56,244 nucleotides of DNA from CAZAYP01 sp964489425 [NCBI: uncultured Verrucomicrobiota bacterium] (GTDB taxonomy: Bacteria; Verrucomicrobiota; Kiritimatiellia; RZYC01): the NCBI GenBank assembly GCA_964489425.1, contig CAZAYP010000022.1, positions 16,174 to 72,417 on the forward strand, written 5' to 3'. Position 1 is the first letter of the stretch. Each line of letters begins with the position of its first letter. This document shows, one piece after another, positions 28,151 to 37,120 of this stretch. Both the position numbers and the translations under genes were made by a program. Under the pieces are notes generated by a model. That model was not told the origin of the DNA. It was given only the letters and a program-made list of their open reading frames with translations, and made no database searches.

Positions 28151-29052
28151 GGCTCCTCCGGGCGAGAGGCTCCCGGGACCGGGGCATCGCCCGCGGCCCA
28201 GAAATCCTCGAACACGAACCACTGGTGGGGGTTTTCGCCGATCTCTTTTTCCAAGGCGCGGCAGGCGCGGGCGCGCAGGTCCTCGCTGGATCCCGGGCCG
28301 CCCGGCTCCAGCGGCGGGTGGAACCGCAGCAGGAACGTGTCGTCCACCTGGCGCAGCAGGAACCCCGGCACGATCGGCGCGCCCGTGCGGCAGGCCAGCC
28401 AGGCCGGCCCGCGCGGAATGCGCGCGGGGTGGCCGAAGAACGGGATGCGGTCCTCGCGGCGGGTGAAGTCGCGATCCCCCAGCAGGGCCACCATGCCCCC
28501 GTCCTTGAGGGTGCGCAGGATCCGGCCGGCGGCGTGCCCGAGGGGCAACGGCTCCATGCCGCGCCGCCGCCGCTGGTTGCGGAACAGCTCATCGACCTTG
28601 CGCATGCGCTCGGGCATGAACACCACGTTGAGCGGGTAGCCCAGCGCGGCCATCACCGCCGCGCCCAACTCCCAGTTGCCCAGGTGGGCGGTGAGGAAGA
28701 TCACGCCCCGGCCGCGCGCCCGGGCCTGGTCAATGTACTCGCGGTGCTCGATGCTGACCATACGATCCACGTCGCGGGGCGCCAGGCGCGTGTAGCGGAA
28801 AAAGTCCACCATGTACTTGCCGAAATACTGGAACGTCTTGCGCACCACGCCCACGGCGGCCGTAGGCGTCATATCCATGCCGCGGGCGGCATGGATGCGC
28901 CGCTGGTTGGCCAGCACGGCGCGCCGCGCCGCGTGGTCGTGCACGAAGTACCGGTCGGCGATGCGCAGCCCCACCCAGTAGGCCATGGGCAACGGCAAGG
29001 TCCGGCTGATCACCGCCGCCGCCCGGTACTGCCAATACAACTGGTTTGACAT
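28147..29052 (-). CDS. Lipid A biosynthesis lauroyl/myristoyl acyltransferase family (LpxL-like)
   Basis: The 301-aa protein has the catalytic H-x4-E of the HtrB/LpxL family in LTAHLGNWE (~residue 125) and the later GDRDFTRREDRIPFFG and PRGPAWLACRTGAPIVPGF blocks. A hydrophobic N-terminal helix probably holds it to the inner membrane. The family adds secondary acyl chains to lipid A, supporting a Gram-negative envelope. I use ATG 29052; a TTG at 29073 adds seven residues. A MITE-like element begins just beyond its 5' end at 29107. Confidence 0.92.
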   Translation of the reverse strand: MSNQLYWQYRAAAVISRTLPLPMAYWVGLRIADRYFVHDHAARRAVLANQRRIHAARGMDMTPTAAVGVVRKTFQYFGKYMVDFFRYTRLAPRDVDRMVSIEHREYIDQARARGRGVIFLTAHLGNWELGAAVMAALGYPLNVVFMPERMRKVDELFRNQRRRRGMEPLPLGHAAGRILRTLKDGGMVALLGDRDFTRREDRIPFFGHPARIPRGPAWLACRTGAPIVPGFLLRQVDDTFLLRFHPPLEPGGPGSSEDLRARACRALEKEIGENPHQWFVFEDFWAAGDAPVPGASRPEEP

Positions 29053-29106
29053 GCCGGCATGGTACCGGTGCAAGCCAAGGCGGGAAAGAAAAATACGGCC
29101 GCCGGG

Positions 29107-29436
29107 ACAAGGCTTCAGTGAAACGGGGTGATAAGGCGCCGGGCTGGAGATGGGTGCCCATCAGCGGTCATCGTTTCAGAACCCGCTACGGGGTAAGAAT
29201 ACGGTGCAGTACCTTTTTCATTTTTCTCACGGAGCCACAGAGGTCACGGAGAACCGGTTCGATCGGGCCATGGATGGCGCGAGTCATGCTTCATGGATCC
29301 CACCAACAAATTAAAAGGCGGGAGTGGGTTTCCTTTCCACGCATGACGCAGAACCATGATCGCGCCGGTTCTTTTTGCGTTCATCCCCGTGTCTCCGTGC
29401 CTCCGTGAGAGTCTCCCCGCGTGGCTGAGGCCTTAC
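29107..29436. mobile_element. MITE-like element, copy 1
   Basis: About 330 bases that match 34356-34684 along the whole length with scattered differences. The ends are imperfect inverted repeats of ~22 bases (left ACAAGGCTTCAG..., right ending CTGAGGCCTTAC). A second, internal inverted repeat has TCTCACGGAG at 29225 and CTCCGTGAGAG near 29401. The flanks CCGCCGGG (29099-29106) and CCGCCGGA (29437-29444) match at seven of eight bases, consistent with an 8-bp target duplication. No open frame of coding character is present, so any movement would need a transposase from elsewhere. Confidence 0.85.
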
Positions 29437-29450
29437 CCGCCGGACCGCGG

Positions 29451-30356
29451 TCACGCGCGAGGGGACGCGATCGGCGGAGAACACAAGTCCGCGGCGTGGA
29501 ACGACGACCGCACCAGCGGCGCGGACGCCACCTGCGTGAACCCCAGCTCGCGGGCGCGGCCAGCGTACGCCGCAAAGCCTTCCGGCGGCACGAACCGCGC
29601 CACCGGCGCGCGGTCGCGGCGCGGTTGCAGGTATTGGCCCATCGTCAGCGCCCGGCACCCGGCGCGCCGCAGGTCCTGCATGGCCGCATCCAGCTCAAGG
29701 TCGGTTTCGCCCAGGCCCACCATGAGCCCGGACTTGACCAGGAGGTCCGGCGCCAGCCGCGCGGCCGCGGCCAGCACGGCCAGCGAGCGCGCGTAGGAGG
29801 CCTGCGGCCGGATGGCGGGCTGGAGCCGCGCCACGGTTTCCAGGTTGTGGTTGAACACGTCCGGCCGCGCCGCCAGCGCCTGCGCCAGCGCGGCCAGGTC
29901 GCCCTGGAAATCCGGGGTCAGCACCTCCACGGTGGAAGCCGGCAGCGCCTGGCGCAGGGCCAGGATGGTCGCGGCGAACATCCCGGCGCCGCCATCCGGC
30001 AGATCATCGCGCGTGACGCTGGTGATCACCACGTGCCGCAGGCGCAGGTCGGTTGCGGCCGCGGCCACGCGCGCCGGCTCGTCCGCATCCACGGGTCCGG
30101 GCACGCCCGGGCGCACCCCGCAGAACGCGCACTGGCGGGTGCAGGCCGCGCCCAGGATCATGAAGGTGGCCGTGCCCTCGCTCCAGCACTGGCGGCGGTT
30201 CGGGCACTGGGCGCCCTGGCACACCGTATGCAGCCGGCGCTGCGCCAGCAGCTTCTGGACCGCGCCGAATTGGCCCTTGGGCGTGCGCGGCGGCTTGAGC
30301 CAGGCCGGCAGGCGCGCGCGCCCGACCGGCCGGAAACTGTCGTCATGACCTTGCAT
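29451..30356 (-). CDS. lipA: Lipoyl synthase
   Basis: The 301-aa protein has both iron-sulfur sites of LipA: the auxiliary C-x4-C-x5-C (CQGAQCPNRRQC) and the radical SAM C-x3-C-x2-C (CTRQCAFC), plus the C-terminal RSSFHA whose Ser ligates the auxiliary cluster. It inserts sulfur into octanoyl groups on lipoyl-dependent enzymes. The start at ATG 30356 fits the family; a longer upstream extension has no homology-like character. TATAAT lies only a few bases upstream on the minus strand. The 3' end abuts the right end of MITE copy 1. Confidence 0.95.
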   Translation of the reverse strand: MQGHDDSFRPVGRARLPAWLKPPRTPKGQFGAVQKLLAQRRLHTVCQGAQCPNRRQCWSEGTATFMILGAACTRQCAFCGVRPGVPGPVDADEPARVAAAATDLRLRHVVITSVTRDDLPDGGAGMFAATILALRQALPASTVEVLTPDFQGDLAALAQALAARPDVFNHNLETVARLQPAIRPQASYARSLAVLAAAARLAPDLLVKSGLMVGLGETDLELDAAMQDLRRAGCRALTMGQYLQPRRDRAPVARFVPPEGFAAYAGRARELGFTQVASAPLVRSSFHAADLCSPPIASPRA

Positions 30357-30415
30357 GCCGGGGATTATAGCCATGGTCCTGGCCGGCGAAAGGAGATTTA
30401 CCGCGGCCGCGCGGA

Positions 30416-31519
30416 TCAGCGCCCGGGGAACCAACCGGCCAGGGTGGCGGCAAACAGATCCACCGAAAATCGGCCCTTCTCGTCCAGGAACCGGCTCTCG
30501 CTCACGTTGATCCGGCGCAACGCGTACGGGTCCGTGGCACGCGAATTCAAGCCCGGCACCTGGGTAACCGCCGCGCGATAATGATGCCGGGGCAGCTCCG
30601 CCATGACCTGGGCATTGAACCGGCCATACGGATAGGCCAGCAGGTCGCAACGCTCGTCCAACTGCTCGCGGATGACAGCGCGCGATCCGGCCAGTTCCGC
30701 GGCCAGCGCCTCCGGCGGGAGGGCCGTGAGGTCGTGGTGCTCGGCCGTATGCGACCCGAAGTCGATGCCGATCCGGCACCATGCACGCACCTCGTCCCAG
30801 CTCATCATGGCGTGCAGATCCTGCGGGAACGGTGCGCCGGCCGGCAGCTCCTGTTCCAGCGCCGCCACGGCCGCCTCCCATTCCGGCTCGGGAACGTCAT
30901 GCCAGGCGGATTGGTACTCAAAGCGCCCGGTGCGCAGTACGGCCAGCAGGCGCGCGGAGGGCACGGCAACCGGCCAGCGTTGCGCCAGGCGCCGGCCCAG
31001 GTCAGGGTCCTGCGCCGCGGCGGTCGCGAACCGCGCGGCCAGGTGGCTCATGCGCTCCGGCCAGAACACCCGCTGGGTGCCGACATACCCGGTGGCGAGA
31101 AAAACCGTGGCCGGCAAGCCGTGTTTTTTCAGGAGGGGCGCCGCATGCACCACATTGTCGCGCCAGCCATCGTCGAAGGTGAGCACCGCGGTCCGCACCG
31201 GGAACGGCTGGCCCAGGGCGCAGCGGGCGACCAACTCCGCCAGCGGCACGACCTCGTAAAAGCGCGCCAGGAACCCCAGCTGCAAGTCCAGGGTTTCCGG
31301 GGTGACCAGGATGTGCGGCGACGAGTGGATCTGCGGCCAGTCCGCGGCGGGCGCCACGCGGTGGTACGTGAGGATGACCACCTGCGTGTAATGGCTCAGG
31401 GTCCACCGCAGGCGCAATCCCGCGTTGAACAGCCCCATGCGGCCGGCGGCCCGCGCCAACTGCTGCTTGGCCCACCGCCGTGGGTTGGCCACAGGGCGGC
31501 CCACGCTAGCGGGCGACAT
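30416..31519 (-). CDS. Polysaccharide deacetylase (NodB-like)
   Basis: A 367-aa protein with the NodB domain: VILTYHRVAP, then AVLTFDDGWRDNV with the catalytic TFDD, KKHGLPATVFLATGYVG, and SHTAEHHDL carrying the metal-binding His pair; DLLAYPYGRFNAQ follows. The family removes acetyl or similar groups from sugars in cell-wall, capsule or lipid-linked glycans. No clear signal peptide is present at the chosen start; a basic N-terminal region of ~30 residues precedes the domain. Its start overlaps the preceding 117-aa gene by 14 bases. Confidence 0.92.
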   Translation of the reverse strand: MSPASVGRPVANPRRWAKQQLARAAGRMGLFNAGLRLRWTLSHYTQVVILTYHRVAPAADWPQIHSSPHILVTPETLDLQLGFLARFYEVVPLAELVARCALGQPFPVRTAVLTFDDGWRDNVVHAAPLLKKHGLPATVFLATGYVGTQRVFWPERMSHLAARFATAAAQDPDLGRRLAQRWPVAVPSARLLAVLRTGRFEYQSAWHDVPEPEWEAAVAALEQELPAGAPFPQDLHAMMSWDEVRAWCRIGIDFGSHTAEHHDLTALPPEALAAELAGSRAVIREQLDERCDLLAYPYGRFNAQVMAELPRHHYRAAVTQVPGLNSRATDPYALRRINVSESRFLDEKGRFSVDLFAATLAGWFPGR

Positions 31520-31859
31520 ATCCGGCGACCTTCTCGATCTTGCGCTCGACCAACTGGTACAGCACCGGGGCCAGGCTTTGCGCCTCGATCAGGCGCCGAA
31601 AATGATCCTTGAGCGCCGCGATCAGGGAATCCAGGTCCGCGAACGAGTCCGGGTTGATCTTTTTCAGGGCGGATTCAAAAATCCCCACGCCGAGCACTTC
31701 GTTCTTGAACAGGGACAGGTTGCCCAGGAACACGTGTTCGGTGAGCGTGCCCTGCTGGTTATGCCGCTGGCATTCGGCAATCAAGGCTTCGACGTCCTCG
31801 CGCAAATCCTCCAGCTCCACGGCCAGGATTTCCAGGAAATGCTTGTTCTTGTGCAGCAT
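31506..31859 (-). CDS. Small helical cytosolic protein, 117 aa
   Basis: I do not recognise the family. The sequence is predicted almost fully helical and strongly charged: KHFLEILAVELEDLREDVEA, NEVLGVGIFESALKKI, LVERKIEKVAGYV. No membrane segment or metal motif is seen. The gene overlaps the polysaccharide deacetylase by 14 bases and follows a zinc-ribbon gene by 28 bases, so it is in a minus-strand operon with both. Confidence 0.8.
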   Translation of the reverse strand: MLHKNKHFLEILAVELEDLREDVEALIAECQRHNQQGTLTEHVFLGNLSLFKNEVLGVGIFESALKKINPDSFADLDSLIAALKDHFRRLIEAQSLAPVLYQLVERKIEKVAGYVAR

Positions 31860-31887
31860 GGCAGCCTCCGGTGTTGCGGGTTGGGGG

Positions 31888-32349
31888 TTACTTGCTCCGG
31901 CGCTTGATCACGATGGTTCGGCGGTGGGTCGTCGGCGCCTGGTAGTCGGGCGGAATTTCCAGGCGCACCGTGCTGCCCTTGTCGCTGCCACCGGCCGCCG
32001 CGGCCGGCTGGCCCGCGGGCGGCTCCGGAGATGCGGATGGGGCTGCCCGTTCCGCGGCCCGGAAGTTCCCCTCGCATTCCGGCACGATCAGGTCCGTGCC
32101 GCAGTGCGGGCAGGCCACTTGCCGTCCGCGCAAGGCTTCCGGCGCTTCCAGCCCCCACTGGCAGGCGGGGCAGGAGAACAGGAAAAATTCCGGTTCCGGC
32201 GGCGCAGATTCAGCCTGGGGCTCCGCCGGCGCGGACTCAGGGGCAGGCGCCTCCACGGCCGGCTCCGGCGCCGCGGGCGGCACCGGGGTCGCGGGCGGCT
32301 CCTGCCGACGGCCCCAGCCGAACAACCCGCGTTTTTCGTGACCGCTCAT
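31888..32349 (-). CDS. Zinc-ribbon protein, 153 aa
   Basis: A central treble-clef style zinc ribbon, CPAC-x15-CPHC (~residues 59-80), is flanked by Pro/Ala/Glu-rich disordered segments. The C-terminus, about 30 residues, is basic (HRRTIVIKRRSK). Such CPAC...CPHC modules are common in PVC bacteria proteins of unknown role. The ATG at 32349 lies 20 bases downstream of the metG stop, so it probably shares the metG transcript. A nucleic-acid-binding role is possible because of the basic tail, but is not shown. Confidence 0.8.
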   Translation of the reverse strand: MSGHEKRGLFGWGRRQEPPATPVPPAAPEPAVEAPAPESAPAEPQAESAPPEPEFFLFSCPACQWGLEAPEALRGRQVACPHCGTDLIVPECEGNFRAAERAAPSASPEPPAGQPAAAAGGSDKGSTVRLEIPPDYQAPTTHRRTIVIKRRSK

Positions 32350-32369
32350 AAATGGATCTCCTGCTCCGA

Positions 32370-34289
32370 TTACTTCACCACGGCGCCGCTGGGCATGTCG
32401 CCATCCACGGTCACCAGCCGCATCCGGCCGGCGGCGCTGGCTGCCAGCAGCATGCCGTGCGACTCGATCCCGCGGATCTTCGCGGGCTTGAGGTTGGCCA
32501 CCACCACGATCGTCCGCCCCACGAGCTGCTCGGGCGTATAGTGCAAGGCAATGCCGGCCACGATCTGCCGCCGCTCCCCGCTGATCTCGATCTCCAGCCG
32601 CAAGAGCTTGTCCGCGCCGGCGACCTTTTCCGCGGCCAGCACGCAGGCCACGCGCAACTGGGCTTTCATGAAATCGTCGTACGCGATCACGCCCTCGGCC
32701 GGTCCGGCCGGCGGCGCGCCCACGGCGGGCGTGGGCGCCGCGGCCTTGAGGTCCAAGCGGGGGAACAGCCCACCGGCCGGCGCGATGCGGGTGCCGGCCG
32801 CCAACTGGCCCCACTGGCGCGTGCGGGCAAAGTCGTCGGGCTGCTCCGGCAAGCCCAGCGTCTTGCGCAGCTGGCCCATCTTGGCGGGCATCACCGGGTA
32901 CAGCAGCGTGGCACACACCCGCAGCGCCTCCGCCGCGGTGTAGAGGGTCACGTGCAGCGGCGCCGGGTCCGCCAGCTTGGCCAGCGACCACGGCTGCTTC
33001 TGCTCCAGGTACCGGTTGATGCCGCGGATGGCGGTGACCACGGCGCCCAGGCCCGCATCCAGGCGCAGGTCAGCCACGGCGCGCGTGAGACCATCGGCCG
33101 CCGCCTGGGTCATCTGCCAGACCTCCTGCTCCTCGGCGCCCGCCGGCACAGAGGCTGGCGCCGCCGGGATTGCCCCGCCGCAGTTGGCGCCGATCATCTT
33201 GCACAGCCGGCTCAACAGGTTGCCGAGATCGTTGGCCAGATCGGCGTTGAAGCGCCGCGCGAACGCCTCCTCGGTAAAGTTGGCGTCCTGGCCCATGACC
33301 ATCTCCGCACTCAGAAAATAGCGGAAGGCATCAACGCCGTAACGGTCCACCATCTCCATGGGATTGACCACGTTGCCCAGCGACTTGCTCATCTTGCTGT
33401 CGCCCGACAGCCACCAGCCGTGCGCGAACACGGTTTGCGGCAGCGGCAGGCCCATGGCCTTGAGCATGGTCGGCCAGTAGACCGTGTGGGTGGTCAGGAT
33501 ATCCTTGCCAATCAACTGGCAGGACGCCGGCCACCAGGCCTCGAACCTGGCGTTGTCCACCAGGTAGCCCATGGCGCTGATGTAGTTGATGAGCGCGTCG
33601 AACCAGACGTACGTGACGTAGTCGGCATCAAAGGGCAGCTCGATGCCCCAGTTCAGGCGGCTCTTGGGCCGCGAGATGCACAGGTCGTTGAGCTTCTTCT
33701 GCAGGAACCCGAGCGTCTCGTTGGCGCGGAACGCGGGCTGGATGAACCCCGGGTGGGTTTTGATGTAATCGACCAGCCAGTCCTGGTACTTGCTCATGCG
33801 GAAGAAATAATTGGCCTCGCGGATTTTTTCCACGGCCCGGTGGCATTCGGGGCACTGGCCGTCGGCCAGGTCTTTCTCCATGAAAAACCGCTCGCAGGGC
33901 GTGCAGTACCAGCCGTCGTACTCGTCGCGGTAAATCTCGTCGCGGTCGAACAGGTCCTGGAGGATGCGGCGCACCACGTCCTTGTGGCGGTTCTCGGTCG
34001 TGCGCAAAAAGTCGTCGTGGGTAATGCCCAGCTTTTTCCACAGTTCCTGGAACCGGACCACCGTGGTGTCCGCCTGCTGCTGGGGCGTGATGCCCGCGGC
34101 CTTGGCGGCCCGCTCCACTTTTTGGCCGTGCTCGTCCGTGCCGGTCAGGAAAAACGTGGGCACGTTCATCAACCGATGGTAACGCGCCAGCACATCCGCA
34201 AGAATCGTGGTGTAGGCGTGGCCGATGTGGGGCTTGTCGTTAACGTAATAAATCGGCGTCGTGACATAGAAATATGGCTTGGTCGTCAT
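32370..34289 (-). CDS. metG: Methionine-tRNA ligase
   Basis: The 639-aa protein has HIGH (KPHIGHAYTTI), the KMSKS loop (DSKMSKSLGN) and a CTPC...CPEC zinc knuckle in the connective insert. A C-terminal EMAPII/Trbp111-like tRNA-binding domain (~residues 535-639, MKAQLRVACVLAAEKVAGAD) is present. GGAG precedes the ATG at 34289, which gives the usual N-terminus; an in-frame ATG at 34331 would add 14 unconserved residues. MITE copy 2 lies 66 bases upstream of the chosen start, so its insertion is in the promoter region. Confidence 0.97.
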   Translation of the reverse strand: MTTKPYFYVTTPIYYVNDKPHIGHAYTTILADVLARYHRLMNVPTFFLTGTDEHGQKVERAAKAAGITPQQQADTTVVRFQELWKKLGITHDDFLRTTENRHKDVVRRILQDLFDRDEIYRDEYDGWYCTPCERFFMEKDLADGQCPECHRAVEKIREANYFFRMSKYQDWLVDYIKTHPGFIQPAFRANETLGFLQKKLNDLCISRPKSRLNWGIELPFDADYVTYVWFDALINYISAMGYLVDNARFEAWWPASCQLIGKDILTTHTVYWPTMLKAMGLPLPQTVFAHGWWLSGDSKMSKSLGNVVNPMEMVDRYGVDAFRYFLSAEMVMGQDANFTEEAFARRFNADLANDLGNLLSRLCKMIGANCGGAIPAAPASVPAGAEEQEVWQMTQAAADGLTRAVADLRLDAGLGAVVTAIRGINRYLEQKQPWSLAKLADPAPLHVTLYTAAEALRVCATLLYPVMPAKMGQLRKTLGLPEQPDDFARTRQWGQLAAGTRIAPAGGLFPRLDLKAAAPTPAVGAPPAGPAEGVIAYDDFMKAQLRVACVLAAEKVAGADKLLRLEIEISGERRQIVAGIALHYTPEQLVGRTIVVVANLKPAKIRGIESHGMLLAASAAGRMRLVTVDGDMPSGAVVK

Positions 34290-34355
34290 GTAGCTTTCTC
34301 CATCCGTCATTATATACCACGTTCCGGGCATGCAAAGCGATTAAGCGCAAAATCC

Positions 34356-34684
34356 GTAAGGCCTCAGTGAAACGGGGGGATCAGGCGCCGGGCTTGAGAT
34401 GGGTGCCCATCAGCTGTCGTCATTTCCGAACCCGCTACGAGGGAAGAATACGGTGCAGCACCTTGTTCATTTTTTCTCACGGAGCCACGGAGGTCACGGA
34501 GAACAGCGGCGCTCGGGCCATGGATGGCGCGAGGTATGCTTCATGGCTCTCACCAACAAATCAAATGGCAAGTGGGGTTCCTTCCCACGCATGACGTAGA
34601 ACCATGATCGCGCCGGTTCTTTTTGCATTCATCCCCGTGTCTCCGTGCCTCCGTGAGAGTCTCCCCGCTTGGCTGAGGCCTTAC
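34356..34684. mobile_element. MITE-like element, copy 2, with perfect 8-bp target duplication
   Basis: A 329-base element in the same orientation as copy 1. The left end GTAAGGCCTCAG and the right end CTGAGGCCTTAC are exact inverted repeats for 12 bases and match with few differences for ~22. The element is flanked on both sides by CAAAATCC (34348-34355 and 34685-34692), an exact 8-bp direct repeat, which is direct evidence of insertion. The internal inverted repeat contains TCTCACGGAG and CTCCGTGAGAG. No coding region is seen inside. It lies between metG and the PEP-CTERM gene. Confidence 0.92.
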
Positions 34685-34717
34685 CAAAATCCATGCGCTG
34701 GATTGACCAGCATGGCT

Positions 34718-34749
34718 AAAAACAAAGAGCGGGCCGCAGGGCCCGCTCT
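34718..34749 (-). terminator. Intrinsic terminator of the PEP-CTERM gene
   Basis: AGAGCGGGCC at 34726-34735 pairs perfectly with GGCCCGCTCT at 34740-34749 around a four-base loop. On the minus strand it is followed by TTTGTTTTT. It lies 25 bases after the stop of the minus-strand gene at 34775. Confidence 0.85.
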
Positions 34750-34774
34750 TTTCGGAAACCGAAACTGGCTTGGG

Positions 34775-35527
34775 TTACGCGGCTTTCTGGCGGCGCCGGC
34801 GCAGCAGCATGCCACCCAGGCCGATGCCCAGCAGGGCCATGGTGGACGGCTCGGGAATGATCTGCATGTCGTTGACGTAGAAGTTAGCGTCGGCCCCAGC
34901 GCCGGCGTTGAAGTTCCACACGTGCATACGATCGATGTCGCCGGAGTTGGCCAGGGTACCGCTGCCGGAATTGAGGGAGCTGCCACCGTACGCGGATACA
35001 TCCCACGCGTAGCTGTTCGCCCCAGTCAGGGTAAAGCTTACCGTCATGCCCGTGTTGCGCCAACCAATCCCCGAATCGCCCGCGCCGGCATTGTCGTTGA
35101 CCGTATAGTTGGCCGAACCGCCGGCAAAGTAGAACTCGAACCGGTTTTGCGCCGTAGCGTTCTGCAAGCCGATGCCCACGCTCGGTCCGGCGGCATCCAC
35201 ATTGCCATTTTCAAAGTTAATCCGGAACGTCTGGCCGATTTGCAGCGCCGTGCTGAACGGGCGCGTGCCTTCGGATGTTTCTCCCGTATTGGCATACAGG
35301 CCCCACACATGATCGCTGGTGCGGATGTCCGCGCTGCTATCCATGCTGAAGTACCCGTGGTTAGCACCGGCCGCCACCAGGCTCCACGCGCCGAACCCGC
35401 TGCCGCCGTTATAACCCGTCTGCCAATCCGTGGCATACACGGCATTATCCGCACGATCACTGGCCTGACCGAACGCCAATCCTGCACCTGCCAATACACA
35501 CGCCAAACTCACTACTACTCGCTTCAC
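34775..35527 (-). CDS. PEP-CTERM sorting domain protein
   Basis: The start is GTG at 35527, with AAGGAG ideally spaced. A signal peptide (VVVSLACVLAGAGLAFG) is followed by a Gly/Asn/Ser-rich beta domain and a C-terminal PEP-CTERM signal: IPEPSTMALLGIGLGGMLL followed by RRRRQ. PEP-CTERM proteins are processed by exosortase and are linked to extracellular polysaccharide production. No exosortase gene is in the window. It has its own terminator and a promoter-like region shared with leuC in the divergent gap. Confidence 0.95.
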   Translation of the reverse strand: MKRVVVSLACVLAGAGLAFGQASDRADNAVYATDWQTGYNGGSGFGAWSLVAAGANHGYFSMDSSADIRTSDHVWGLYANTGETSEGTRPFSTALQIGQTFRINFENGNVDAAGPSVGIGLQNATAQNRFEFYFAGGSANYTVNDNAGAGDSGIGWRNTGMTVSFTLTGANSYAWDVSAYGGSSLNSGSGTLANSGDIDRMHVWNFNAGAGADANFYVNDMQIIPEPSTMALLGIGLGGMLLRRRRQKAA

Positions 35528-35601
35528 GGTTATCTCCTTGGCTCTGTTATCCTGCTAATACGTTTTACCCAGCAAAACTTCCCCTTTACCGAATACTGCA
35601 T

Positions 35602-35631
35602 CTTGTAGAAAAAACAGTGGCCGTCTGACAA
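35602..35631 (-). promoter_or_regulatory. Candidate promoter of the PEP-CTERM gene
   Basis: On the minus strand TTGTCA (35631-35626) and TACAAG (35607-35602) are 18 bases apart, about 75 bases upstream of the GTG start. The match to a housekeeping promoter is moderate. Confidence 0.35.
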
Positions 35632-35679
35632 GATCTTTTTTCAACTTTTTTTGCGCGTCTGAGCGGGGCAAGGTAAGTC

Positions 35680-35707
35680 TCGACAATTAGCCCGGATTTG
35701 ATACATT
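35680..35707 (+). promoter_or_regulatory. Candidate leuC promoter, close to the start codon
   Basis: TCGACA at 35680-35685 and TACATT at 35702-35707 are 16 bases apart. The end of the second hexamer is eight bases from the leuC ATG and no ribosome-binding site is visible, so the transcript could be leaderless or the true promoter lies further upstream. Confidence 0.3.
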
Positions 35708-35715
35708 TTCGCGCC

Positions 35716-37116
35716 ATGCAAAAAACACTTTATCAGAAGGTTTGGGATCAGCATGTGGTCAAGGCTGAACCCGATGGGTCGGCGCTGCTGTACATTGACC
35801 GGCACCTGGTGCACGAGGTGACCAGCCCGCAGGCGTTCGAGGGCCTGCGCAAGGCCGACCGCAAGGTCCGGCGCCCGGAGCTGACCTTTGCGACCATTGA
35901 CCACAACGTGCCCACCGGCGCCGACCTGACCGTCCGCGACCCGGTAGCCAAGCGCCAGATCGAGGCGCTGACCAACAACTGCGCGCAGTTTGGCGTCCGC
36001 CTGTTCGGCATGGGCGACCCGGACCAGGGCGTGGTGCACATTGTCGGCCCGGAACTGGGCATTACCCTGCCGGGCGTGACCCTGGTCTGCGGCGACTCGC
36101 ACACGGCCACGCACGGCGCGTTTGGCGCGCTGGCCTTCGGCATCGGCACCTCCGAGGTCGAGCATGTGCTGGCCACCCAGACCTTGCAGCAAAAACCGTC
36201 GGCCACGTTCCGCGTCACCTTCGAGGGCCAGCGGGCCCCGGGCGTGACAGCCAAGGACATGATCCTGCACCTGATTGGCCGCATCGGCACCGCCGGCGGC
36301 ACCGGCTGCGCCGTGGAGTTTGCCGGGCCGGCCATCCGCGCGCTGACCATGGAAGACCGCATGACGGTTTGCAACATGACCATCGAAGCCGGCGCGCGGG
36401 TGGGCATGATCGCGCCCGACGCCACCACCTTCGAGTACATCGCGGCCAAGCCGCGGCCGTTTGCGCCGGCCCCCAAGGCCATGGCCAAGGCGATCGCGTT
36501 CTGGCAGACCCTGCCCTCGGACCCGGACGCGCATTTTGACCGCGAGCTGACCCTGGATGTGAGCGGGCTGGCGCCGCAGGTGACCTGGGGCACCAGCCCC
36601 GGCATGGTGACGGACGTCACCGGCCGCGTCCCGCAACCGGACCAGGTTCCCGCCTACAACGCGGCCGACGTCACCAAGGCCCTGGACTACATGGGGCTCC
36701 AACCCGGCACGCTCATCACGGACATCAAGGTGGCGGTGGTGTTTATCGGCAGTTGCACCAACGGCCGCATCGAGGATCTGCGCGCCGCCGCCAAGGTCAT
36801 CCAGGGCCGCCGCGTGGCCGCGGGCGTGCGCGCGCTGGTGGTGCCGGGATCGCGGGCGGTCATGCGCCAGGCGGAGGCGGAAGGGCTGAACCGCATCTTC
36901 CTGGCCGCGGGCGCCGAGTGGCGCAACCCCGGTTGCAGCATGTGCCTGGCCATGAACCCCGACCGCCTGGAACCCGGCCAGCGCTGCGCCGCGACCACCA
37001 ACCGCAACTTCGAGGGCCGGCAGGGGCCGGGCGGCCGCACGCACCTGGTGAGCCCGGAGATGGCCGCGGCCGCCGCCGTGGCCGGGCATTTTGTGGACAT
37101 CCGAACCTGGAAATAA
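35716..37116 (+). CDS. leuC: 3-isopropylmalate dehydratase large subunit
   Basis: The 466-aa protein belongs to the aconitase family: [33 protein letters not shown], then the iron-sulfur ligands in [12 protein letters not shown] and NPGCSMC. With LeuD it isomerises 2-isopropylmalate in leucine synthesis. ATG 35716 gives the normal start; the in-frame codon at 35698 would add six residues. leuD starts four bases after its stop. Confidence 0.96.
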   Translation: MQKTLYQKVWDQHVVKAEPDGSALLYIDRHLVHEVTSPQAFEGLRKADRKVRRPELTFATIDHNVPTGADLTVRDPVAKRQIEALTNNCAQFGVRLFGMGDPDQGVVHIVGPELGITLPGVTLVCGDSHTATHGAFGALAFGIGTSEVEHVLATQTLQQKPSATFRVTFEGQRAPGVTAKDMILHLIGRIGTAGGTGCAVEFAGPAIRALTMEDRMTVCNMTIEAGARVGMIAPDATTFEYIAAKPRPFAPAPKAMAKAIAFWQTLPSDPDAHFDRELTLDVSGLAPQVTWGTSPGMVTDVTGRVPQPDQVPAYNAADVTKALDYMGLQPGTLITDIKVAVVFIGSCTNGRIEDLRAAAKVIQGRRVAAGVRALVVPGSRAVMRQAEAEGLNRIFLAAGAEWRNPGCSMCLAMNPDRLEPGQRCAATTNRNFEGRQGPGGRTHLVSPEMAAAAAVAGHFVDIRTWK

Positions 37117-37120
37117 GCGT

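Noticed and set aside
29107-29436. A small protein gene within the repeated ~330-bp segment
   Set aside because: The frames in the two copies are disrupted differently by indels and no ribosome site is conserved.
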